64,000 bases of DNA, taken from contig CM046855.1 in the NCBI GenBank assembly GCA_025617745.1, positions 12,244,380-12,308,379 of the forward strand, in the 5' to 3' direction. Position 1 is the first letter of the stretch. The number at the start of each line of letters is the position of its first letter. Shown one piece after another: positions 36,426 to 48,500 of the stretch. The translations under genes and the position numbers were made by a program. The DNA is from Heliocidaris erythrogramma (lineage: Eukaryota; Echinodermata; Echinoidea; Camarodonta; Echinometridae). Below the pieces are notes generated by a model. That model did no database searches, was not told the DNA's origin, and worked only from the letters and a program-made list of their open reading frames with translations.

Positions 36426-36568
36426 CTGTCTTGAGTGCCGTAGAAGATCTGTATTGCCTGCAGAGTCCTGAGCTGTTCCTATGCCCGAGTCAGGTGGTGA
36501 GTCCAGCTGTATTGTTACAGGTCCATCATTCTGTATATGAACTTGCATGTACGCTCCAAATTTACCAT
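36426..36568 (-). CDS. DTD1: DTD1 exon 5 (catalytic GP motif and divergent tail)
   Basis: This 143-nt exon encodes DGKFGAYMQVHIQNDGPVTI, carrying the NxGPVT motif that gives DTD its chirality filter. A variable Ser/Asp-rich tail follows (LDSPPDSGIG to LLRHSRQ). The donor CAG|GTGGGT is acceptable but not optimal. If unspliced, the frame continues about 25 codons to a stop at 36351. In known animal DTD1 proteins the segment after this motif is also poorly conserved. No convincing next exon was identified. Confidence 0.93.
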
Positions 36569-39500
36569 CTGCCAATCATAAAAATGTGATCTTTACATTG
36601 TAAATTTGGATGTCTAGACAAATGATTTCAAGCTAAGCTACTCAATTTTTATTAAACATGTATGAAAGCCAGAAAAGCCTTTGCAGTTTTGAAAAACAGA
36701 AGAACAAAAAACAAAAGCAAAAAAAGAGTATCATAAAAGTTCTAATTTTGAGAATACATGTTTTAAATTCAGTTCAAACTGTTTCATTATAATGGAAGCA
36801 AGATTATAGGGGTAGTGACAGTCTCATCGAATTTCTCTGAAATCATCCCTCAAGATGTAATATCTTTCATGTAAGGTCTAATCTTATTGTGGTGCACATA
36901 GAATTTTAATCATTCTTATTAAAAACGAACACTAATTTCCCTTTACTAAACGTTAATCACTTTTCCTGAAAGCAATGAACAATTTTACAAGCACTTCAAA
37001 ATTATATAGTATCTTTAAAAAAACATGGGCAGAGTTTGGGTTTCACTACAAGTATATTATGTACAAAAGAATAATTGCATCATTCTCCAGTCTGTTTTTT
37101 CAAATGGGGGGGGGGGGGGGGGGGGGGAAGGGATTATGCAATAATGTGCAACAGTACATGTATGTGGTAAAGCATGCTTTCATTTCAAATCATCCAAGTA
37201 CAACCATTGTTCACCACTAAAATGTAGAGATCTCCCTGTCATTCAATACCCATGTATCACATGAAAACTTGGCACTCCATCTCTTACAAATAAAATACAA
37301 TTCAGGTTTACTGGACATGTACATGTACACTGTATGTACCAGTCATCTCATGAAAAGTACTATGTACATGTATATGTTAACACATTGGATACAAAATGAT
37401 TCTTATATAATACTAAGTTTCAATAGAATCCTTAACTCGGGCTTAGTATTCATCAGGTCAGGGAAAAAAAATACTTTTTTTTGCAGGAGCTTTTTTTCTA
37501 ACTGGTCACAAATTCACAAGAGCCATTTTTTTATTTCAGAAAGCCATTTATGAAGTTGCCAGAGCCATTTTTATAATAAAAAAAGAAGAAAATATCACTT
37601 GTTAGCTGTATGTTGACATATCTATGCTGACTTATTGTTTATTAATTCGTTTTAGGTTGCTAAACTTCCATCGGCACATGCTAATTAGCCATACACATAT
37701 TTATTTATTTTTCCTTTGTCAATAAAAGCAAATATATTGCTTGAAGCACACATTTCAAATTGTAATATGGTTTGTCATTTCTTATCCAAGTTATCCCCTT
37801 TTTGTTAGTTTGCATTAGTTTTCAAGTTTCCAAATAAAATCATCTAATTCTGTAACCCATGAGTTAGCTTACTGAACTGTTCTTTCATCATTTGTCTTCA
37901 TTGTCATGTGAAAGTGTGATCATCAAGTATTTTGATGTGACTGTGAGAGTGATTATGAGAGATATAACTAGGCCCGTTTTGAAAGCCCATTTTCGGTAGT
38001 CGTTTACACAGAAATTTTTTCGGACGACCGCTCCGACCCCACAGCCTGCCAAATGTCTATGGTCTAGACCGGCTCCGGAGCGCAAGCGTAAAGCCATGAA
38101 ACCAGTACCAAACAGCCTGCGCAACCACTCAGAGTGTCATTACTATACTTTGTGTGTAGAATCTAGGCAGTCATACACCTCAACTTTTTCAAACACCACT
38201 GCACAAAAGTCACCAACATTCACTCAAAATCGGCATTTAATTTACAAAAACTGACACCAACATCTCCATGAAATACAATAAATTCAACTCACTGATGTTG
38301 GAAAAGATAATTAAAAAAAAAATCTGTAATTTACTTTCAATTCTGGCGAAACGGGGTATCGGAAGTCATTGTGTATATTTCCCTGATCGCTGCGAGCGCT
38401 GACATCTTCCACCCCAAATTTGGTCGTTAAAAATTCGGTCCCTATCGCGCACACGTAAAGTCCCGATTTTCTGTGCGCACGCGATACTGAGTTTCTTTAT
38501 GGACAAATTTTTTTTGGCCGATTTTTGTCTAAGACCTCTGCGGAAAGAAAACAACATACGATCGCAAAAAAAAAATTGGCGGGGATTTCTTCGGTTTTGG
38601 ACATGATTTAGACTTTGGATTTTACTGGAAATATCAGAACTTCTTCCTAATGGCCATTTGAGGTAGGAGTGAGATTTTTAGGAGCTGAATCTGAAGTATT
38701 TGAAATATTTATCTTATTTCCCCCCCCCCATACCTTTAGTACATGCGATTTAAAATGAATAGTATTTTTGCGATCGTCCCGCGTAGTGGTCAATATGACC
38801 AATTACGTGGTGTGTGTGCAACAACTTTACATGTATTTCCGAATTTCCCTCGCGATCGACGACATGCCCCAAGCCCTTCGCCCTTCGCCAACGAGCGTTG
38901 TTACAAAGTACGAAGTAATACATGTTATCGGTTTGTTACAAGAACTAATAATGATAAAAATAATACAGTGTTTATGTAATAAACATAAGTACATAAAATA
39001 TATCATATCACTTTGGATTACTTGTCGTAACTTGTAAAGAATGACTAACAAGGTTGGAAATGAGAATATGAAGGAGCCTAAAGTAAAAGCAAAGCTTGTT
39101 GGTTATAGGCTCCAGAGAGTAATAAAATATAAGTCTTACAAGGCTGTGGGAAAGAACAAGAAATAGTTGAAGGAGGAGATTGTGTGAGCTCGAACAGTGC
39201 TTATTGCGCTGGTGGCCGAGAATATACTGCGTCACAGACAGTCGGGCCCTATAGGGATCGGGAGCGATTTTACTTTTCCCGATCGCTCTCTCTACTGGTT
39301 ATGTGAGCGCGATTTCAAAGCTACGGGAGCGAAATCGCTTGTCGCTCCCGCGAATTTTTTCCCTGCATCAGGTTAGAGATTTCTAATATCTCTGATATCC
39401 AAAAATATCCAAATGATTCATCAAATTATCTTCAACAAGTATAACACCTGCATGAGGAATTAAGTCAAAATTTCAGAGGACAACTGCACTTATGCTGTGA

Positions 39501-42500
39501 CTGACCATTTCAACAACAACAACAAATCTGAAGAACATACCTGTTCCCTTCTATAACTAATAGTGACAGGACCTTACCTTTACGGAATCTAATTGAATAA
39601 TACGCACACTGTATGTTTTATAAATTTAATTTCTTATCATTTTCATTATAAATGTTCATTTTATTATGGGTATACATTGTAACCTGGCATTACCTTTAAT
39701 CTTATCAGGCTGATAATCCTTCCTAAGCATATCAAGGAATTCATTGTAGTATATCTGTGATTGGTCTCCTGGCATTGCTTGGTGGAAGTCTGGTTTATTG
39801 CCCTTCAGGATAGAGTACAGTGTAAACTGAAATGAAATGTGAAATATACATATAATAAAATAATTATTTATTTATTTTTCCTTTCTTATCTAGAACAATC
39901 TACATCTATTTCCATTCTGTTACTGAACTACTCATTATTGCCTCGCATACTTTTCTTAACTATTGTGAATCTTCCTAATAAAATCTATACCCAACACAAA
40001 AAGTGAGGAAACTCCACTTTGATCGATTATATTTCTCTAAAATGAGAGCAATATGGGTCATAGGTCATATAGGTCACTTTAAAGCTTGGACAATTCCTTA
40101 TCAAACCATAACACTTGATATGATTTGCTGAATGGGTGTGTGCAAGCAGCGTAAATGAGGGGAAGGGTCAAAAATGAAATCTTGCAAAATAAGCAATATT
40201 TTGGCTTTGGGTATACATTATGATGTACAAATTGTTTAAGGATTTGAATTCATAATCATTCGCCAAGTAATCCTCAATTACAAAAGACATCTGAACACTG
40301 CAAACACAGAAGGGGTTATTTTTATTCTGTTGGATGGAAGGGGGGGGGGGGGGAGATATCCAACATTTAAAGATAAAGTCGAGTACTGGTCATGATATTG
40401 AAGTGTGAAAAAAACTGTCTCAAAGCAATTGGGAAAGGTTGATTATATAGCACATAAGAATTGGTGTATGCTCTAAGGTTTTGGAATCACCACAATGATA
40501 AGAAATTGACTCAGTCCTGCTGAGATTCACATGCACTGCATACAGAATTATGTATATGGGACTACACACAAATGTTCGGCCCGAACATTTCAGCTGTTTC
40601 TTGTCATATTTTGAATGTGAGGTCATTTGAAGAGCAATCCTTTTCAAGGGACATATCTTCTATGATAATCTTCCAAACTAACGTAATAAGAATGAGAAAG
40701 CTCACAAATTATTTGTTACCTTTCCCAGAACTCAAGCTTCCCTTTAAAGTCATCTGAACACAAAGCACAAAAGGGACAATTTGCTTTCATGTGTTAATGA
40801 TTGGATTAGTGGGGTTTCCAAGGACATTTTCATTGTTAACTAGATGAATCTAGACTCCATACATCACAAACCATTTTTATGTATATAATTACCTCTGTGA
40901 CCTGTGACCTTTGACCTTGAGACCCAAAATCTAATCAGTTCATTGTCCCTCCCATATGAATACATGGGCCAAGTTAGAAGCTGATCCGCCAAACGGTTCC
41001 AAAGTTATCACAAGAACGAACCATTTTTATGTATATAATGACCTCTATGACCTTTGAACTGTGACCTTGAGACCCTAAAATCTAATCAGTTCATCGTCCC
41101 TCACATATGCATACATGGGCCAGGTTAGAAGCTGATCTGTCAAACAGTTCTTCAGTTATCGCGAGAACTAACCATTTTTATGTACATAATTACCTCTGTG
41201 ACCTTTGACCTTTGACCTTTGACCTTGAGACCCCAAAATCTAATCAGTTCATTGTCCCTCCCATATGAATACATGGGCCAAGTTAGAAGCTGATCTGTCA
41301 AACAGTTCTGAAGCTATTGCGAGAACGAACCATTTTTATGTACATATAGTAATTACCTCTGTGACCTTTGACCTTGAGACCCCAAAATCTAATCAGTTCA
41401 TCGTCCCTCCCATATGCATACATGGGCCAAGTTATCGCGAGAACGAAAAGAGGACGGACGGACGGACATAATGCCTCCGGCACCACCTACGGTGGGCGGA
41501 GGCATAAAAATTCCTTGCTGCATTAAATTAATTTAATTAAATGCGAGTGAGTGAGCTTCAATCTGCCCTATGGCACGGGCCCTATCAAGATCTGTCATTC
41601 TTGTCATGATGCAGTTGGAAGACAAGTAACCAGAAAGTGGACAATCATTCACTACAAGGCATTTAATGAAATTAATGAAATATAGCAAAGAAATTTTTAA
41701 TAATGCAAATGTCCTTGAAGACCCCACTAATCTTATCATTAACACAAGAAAGAAAAGTGTCCCCGCTGGTTATTGTGTTCAGGTGAATTTGAATGTTAGA
41801 TACATTGTATCCCCCCCCTCCATCCAATAATTAACAAAAGAATTTAAAAAAATCCTTAGATGTGTTTGCAATATTCAGATGTCTTCTGAAATTGGGGTTT
41901 ACATGGCGAATGATTATGAATTCAAATCCTCAGACAATTTGTACGAACATCATCCAGTATACCCAAAGCCAAAATATTGCTCATTCTGCAAGATTTCCTT
42001 TTTGACCCTTCCCTTCATTTATGCTGCCTGCCCACGCTCCATTCAGCAAATCATATCAAGTATGTTATGGTTTGATAGGGAATTATCCAAGCTTTAAAAT
42101 GATACTCAATACGACCTATATTGTTCTTATTACCGCCGCGCGAAGCAAGGGCGGTACTAATTTCAGTCGATTCTGTCCCGATGTTTGTTTGCTGGTTTGT
42201 ATCTTTGCTTGTTTGTTTGTTAGTGCTCTAACGTTTGAATGGTTCCATTTCAGTTTACCAAACTTTCAGCGAATCTTCATCTAAGTAATATGCGGTTTCC
42301 TATTGAATTCCACGGTCACAGGTGCATCTGATTTTTTTAAATTAATTTTTTTTATTAATTTTTTTGATGTTATAGCGCCCTTTACAGCCCTTTATATACA
42401 CGTACCGTCATTGGCCTCTGCATCATGCAGTGTACGAAAAAGCACCGCAACATAGTATCTATTGAGTTATCGTATCCGCACACGCGCAACGGTGTGGATC

Positions 42501-45500
42501 AAAACTATTTTTGCCAGCTGTACGTAATCTGCATAACAATCGCCGAGAGCTAGCTAGCTCTATGGCAATAATGTGTTTCAAGGAAACGTGATAGACAGTG
42601 ACCGTGAGTGAGACGATAAAAAGGAAGCAAGAACCAAAATCAGATATTTTCATTTTCTTAGACGCAAGGGGTGGAAGAACAGCATGATATGATAAGGTAA
42701 GACACCTAAAAAAATTACACAGGTAAAAGTAAAACTTAAACTTGTGCAATTTGTGCCCCCAGCAATGATTTAAGGGTAGACCTAGACAGGAATAACTGTC
42801 TGTTCTGGGGATTTATTTAACAATTTCTGATATTTTTCGATTCTATCCCCAGTACAGACAGTAGTTCGTTACCGCAGGCCTCAGTAGAGGCTCATGCGAG
42901 TGCTAACCACTCAGAGCACTCTGAGCTTTCAAGTTTCATTTCAAAGATGATTTTTAGGTCTAGTTCATACAAAATGTGAATTTGTACGGAATGCATTTAA
43001 TAAGTTTACTTTTGAGACCCTGTAAAGGTTTTCATTTAATGAAAATCATAAAAATGAATACATTACCGAGGTATGACGCTCACGGCTTAGTTAACACCCG
43101 ACCACGGTTCCCATCACTCATGGGTAAAAAAAAGCGAGCGGATAAAATGCCTTGCCCAAGGACATAAACACAAGACATAGTAGGGTTCGAACCCGCGACC
43201 CTCATATCCAAAGACGAGAACCCCAATTCACTACACCACAGCGCATCCGCAATTAATTCTTATTGAATGGTAATGAGGTGGGACACTACATCGCGCAGGC
43301 GCGGCGGTTCACTGTTGCTAAATAGCATCAATCTAGTTTTAAAGAAATGTAATCGATCAAAGTGCTGGGTATAGATCAATAAAGAAGCATTACTTCTTAA
43401 AAACTGAATTTATGATCTGAGTAGGCCTACACTTTAATGGCATATCAGTTGTGTGTAATGACAAAATCTAAAAAATATACACGTAATTATCACAACAGTC
43501 AGAAATACTATGAATGTTGATAATAGACATGAATGAATTTCTCTTTTGTGTACTGTATGTATGAATATGAATATACATTACCTGACTGACACAAAGAATT
43601 TCCAGTTGTTTGTCTTTGACACTCTTAACCCATCTTTTGTCATTTTCATCATCGAAAAGTCTAAGGTTCAAAATCTTCCTGACTCTGTGGAGGGAAGGAC
43701 AAGGTAAAATAGAATTTATTCATCTTCACTTTTAATGACACTCGCCATACACATAATGTCAGTTACCTCAAACACATTCACAAAATATGTTTTAAAATTA
43801 AAATAAAACAGCAAACTAAATGTGATTTATAAAAACCTAAACTTGACCACTGAAATGAATAGTGTTCAATGAAAACAATTTTCCACAAAACACAGTAACA
43901 GTAAAGTAAAATGATAAGCATTCTCTTTTTTTAACATCTAATACCGCTAGACTCATATACATGTTATGAGATCATGTAAAACTGAAAGCTAAAAAAATGC
44001 AAAAAATACATGTGTACATGCAACGTGCCAAGAAAATTATAACTAATTTTGTTATTTACTAGATAAATCTATGTATCTACCTATTTGCTAGTTTCCCAAA
44101 CTATGCCGTCATTCCGTCCACCAATCATGATCGCGCAGCCGCCATGCTCTTCCTCTTCTGAGCAGTCAGAGACAGAGTCTAGGACATGTTGTCAGACAAG
44201 GAGAGGGGCTGGAGGGAGGGACATACTAGGTAGATACATAGATTTATCTAGTAAATAACAAAATTAGTTATAATTTTCTTGATTTACAGCAATAAATCAA
44301 TGTATCTACCTATTTGCTAGAATAGCACGGATAAAAACCCGGGTGACATGTCCCAGGATGGGAGAACTAACGCGGGGCAGAAAGGGAAGACGAAGCAGCT
44401 CTCAAACCAGAGGTAGCAAACCTTACCTCACCCGAAGGAACATCCTTAAGATAGAAGGACGTGAAGGAGGTAGGGGAACGCCAAAAGGCAGCCCGCAAGA
44501 TATCTACTAAAGGAATACCCTGAAAAAGCGCCCAGGAAGTAGAAACACTCCTGGTATCGTGCGCTCTTGGAGGATTCTCAGACAGAAGAGCCTCCGAACC
44601 CGCAGCTTGGATAGCCTCGACAATCCAACGGGACGCTGGGGAATAAGGGTGACGGGAATAAGGGTGACGGGAAATGAGAAAGAGCTGATCATCCTTACGA
44701 AAGACCTTAGTACTATCCAAGTACCATTTGAGAACCCTAACAGGGCACCAAGATTTATCCTCTTTGACAGAAGAGAACACTTCGATCGAGCCAGAAGAAT
44801 CCGTCTGATTCTTGGCAATAAACGAAGGTCGAGGGACAAGACGTACACCTTGCCTTTCCCATCTGATATGCCCGGGCGCCGTAGAGAGAGCCTGAATAGT
44901 GCTTCTCCTCTGCCCAGAAGCAATAGCGACAAGAAAGGCGGTCTTAATCGAGAGATGGTGTAACGATGCTTTGCACAACGGCTCAAAGGGCGGTTTGGCC
45001 AAAGCGTCCAAAACCAAAGGAAGGCTCCACGCAGGAGTCAACTGGCGATTTGCTGGTCGTTTTAAGAAGAACGACCTCAGCAAATGGGTCAAGAAAGGAG
45101 AGTTCAAAACTCCCAAACCATCAGAAAAACCAAGGTGAACCGCAGCAATAGCTGAACGGTATCCACGAATGGTAGAGAGAGATCTACCCTTATCGAAAAG
45201 GGCGATCAGGAAATCCGCAATAGCACCGACCGGGGCAGAACGGGGAGAAACTCCCCACTGGGAGGCTCTCTCTGAGAGTCCTGCAGTCCTCGCATCCTCC
45301 CCGACAGAGGCCAGGCGGTCAAATGCAGAGCCGCTGGACGAAGGTGGAGGATCCCCGATAGGGGCTGAGCTATGAGGTCTGCTCTCCGGGGAAGGGAGAG
45401 TGGCCGACCGTCCAGCAGAGACAGAAGAAGAGGAAACCAAGGTCTCCTCGGCCAACAAGGTGCTATGAGCAGAACCCACGCCTGATCCTCCTGAATTTTC

Positions 45501-48500
45501 CCCAGGACCTGAGGAATTAAGGAGACCGGCGGAAAGGCGTAACCCCGGAAGTTCCCCCACTGAAGGGAGAACGCATCGAGGGCCCAAGCTTCCGGATCTC
45601 GCACTCGAGAGCAGTATCTCGGGAGGCGATGATTGAGAGATGTCGCAAGTCTCTAGAGGGACCCAGACTGAACTGAGGTAATCAAAGACCTCTTGATTCA
45701 GTGTCCACTCGGAGGGAAAGCACATGCCCCGGGACAGAAAATCTGCAATCAGATTGTCCTGGCCGGGAACATAGGAGGCGATCGGAATTACTCGGTGAGA
45801 CTGACACCACCTCCAAAGCTTGGCGGTCAGATCGTTCAGAGTAGTGGAACGAGTCCCGCCTTGTCGGTTGATGCAGGCAGCAACAGTGGTGTTGTCCGTC
45901 AAAATCAGGACGGAGCGACCTACAATCATGTTCTCGAAATGACGGAGAGACATGAAGACTGCCATCAACTCCAATACATAGATGTGGGGCAAGGTGCATA
46001 GGTGTGACCAGTCCCCCGAGACCACCTGGTCCGAACAATGGCCGCCCCACCCCAGAAGAGAGGCATCCGTCGAGATGGTGACTGACGGAAGGGGCGTGCG
46101 AAGAGACTTGCCTTGAAGAAGGAACGACTCTTTCGACCAGGGGATAAGCAGGCTAGAGGAATCCACACCTTGAGAGAGTCTACACTGGGCTTGAAAAACT
46201 TCAGAAGATGAAGTTGGAATGGCCTCATATGAAGCCGACAGTCTTGGAGGACATCCACAAGGCTCGATAAGTGGCCCAAGAATTGGAGCCATCGGCCTGC
46301 CCGAACTCGACGTAAGAGACGAAGAGATCGAGCTAGTAAGACAATCGCTTGAACCCTCTCCCGACTGGGGCGGGCAACTTGGTTCACGATGTCTATTTCC
46401 GCACCCAGGTAAATGGGCCTGCGGGTAGGAGTCAACTCCGACTTGTCCCAGTTGACTATGAACCCTACTCTCTGTGTGGTACGGAGAAGTAGGTCCATGT
46501 GAGACTGAAGGACGGACACAGAGCTCGCCACCAGGAGCCAGTCGTCCAGGTAAGTGAAAAGTCTCAGACCGCGATACCTGAGGAAAGCGGCTAGGGCAGA
46601 AACTACTCGAGTAAAAACTGGAGGTGCCGGTTTCAGGCCGAATGGTAAGGCTTTGAACCGGAAAGTTTCGCCTTGAAAGGTGAAACCTAGTAGGTCCCTT
46701 GAAGAAGGGTTTGATCGGTACGTGAAAGTAAGCATCTTTCAAGTCCACCGAAATGGCCACGTCTGACGGTCTGATAGCCGGAAGAATCGAGACCAAGGTT
46801 TCCATGCGGAAACGCTCCCTTGGTATGAAGGTATTTATGACCTTCATATTCAAGATCATTCTGAGCGTTTGGGAATTACAAAGATAGGGGAGAGACACAG
46901 ATGGGGGTGGTCTCGTACCCTTTCGATCGTGCCCTTTTCCAGCAGCTCTTGAATCTCTGTGGAGATGTGCTCTAGAAAAAGGGGCGAGAGTGTATGAGGG
47001 TTGCGGCGGATGGCCCCGTGTGGGAGGGGCTCTGCGAGCTGTATGCAGAAGCCTCCTCGCACGATGGAGAGCACGAACTTGTCATTGGTAATTTCTTCCC
47101 AGGCGGGAAGAAAGTACTGAAGACGGCCTCCAACCCTCTCCTCCAACGCTCGGGGCGCCAACCACGGCCCCGACCGCGACCTCGGGCCTTCTTCCTACCA
47201 CGAGGAGAAGGCTCCGCCTTGGCTCCAAACGAGCGTGGAGCACTGGGCTGAACATGCGGTGCACGAGTGGGCTGATAGCCGGAAGTGACACCGCGTCTAG
47301 GAGGTGGAACGTTAGCCTGAGCCTGCGACTTCGGAGCCGAGGACTTAAGGCGTTTGAAAAGTTCCGCCGCCTGCTTGCATGATTCAACTTCAAGTTGGAT
47401 CACCTCAGTCACCTTACCTCAAAAGAGGTGTTGACCGGAGTGGGGAACACTGGCCAAAAGGGCAGGTATGTCCCCGTCCGCAATGCCAAGAGAGGAAAGA
47501 GCAAGCTTCCTCCTAGCATTGGTGGCTAGCGCTGCCGTAACAGACAGCTCCGACCACAACGAGCCCGTCAAAGACAAGAGGGCTTCGTCTAACAACAGAA
47601 TGTCCGAATCGGACATCTGGAGTTCCTGGCCCCTAGCCCGAAGGGAAAGGAGCGTACCCAAGTAGGCAGTCAGTGTCAGGCCAGACCTGGAATGGGCTTC
47701 CATCAGGTTCGGGAACTTCTCCGCTTTGGTGTAACTTGTACTCTTAAAGTTGACACCAAGCCTTCCACCTACATGAATGAGGTCACTGGAACAAGACTTT
47801 CTCGTGAAGAAAGAGTGTCTTGCTGGGAGAAGGTGAAATCCCTGGCCAAGAAGGGAAGGAGGCTGAGAAACGAAGTCATTGTAGACTTGCTTAAAGTCCT
47901 CCGTAAAAGGGATGCCCTTGGAGGGACGCTCACCTTTGAAAAGGAGAGACGGATGTCCCGAATCGACCAGACTCAGTAAATACGTGTCGGGAAGATATTT
48001 CTCCAGCAGGGCTTGAGTATCTACCGCCAGGGACCGAAAGGTCTGGGGCGTAACCTCAGCCTGTGAAGAGGCATCATCCTCCGAGAATCCCGACTGCGAA
48101 GCCTGATCCCAAGAAGGGCGGCTTAGGCAGTCCCAGGATTCCTCCCCAGGCGGAGCACCAAGTGCCGCTGGAAGGGGAGCAGCCCCGACCGGACGATCAA
48201 AAGCTGAACGTGGTCGGGAGACGCCTGGAAAGACTCATGTGTGTTGGAACCCAACAGCACTGAGCCGGATACCTGAGCAAAGGAACCGGATCCCAATCCA
48301 CTGGAAACAGTGGTGGAAACCAAGGGAAAACCAGTGTTCCTAGCCGGATAACCGGTAAAACTGGATTCGGGAACCGGAAAACCGGAACCGGTATCCGAAC
48401 CAGATCCGAAACCGGATCCGGACCGGGGCGGGTACAGGTATCCCCCCTCCCCCAGGGGGGGAGGGGTTGGAGTCAGGCGTGGTGGGGGGTACGGACATAG

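Noticed and set aside
42845-42960. Second tRNA-like segment (GAGTGGTTAGCACTCGC on the minus strand)
   Set aside because: No matching B box; too weak to call.
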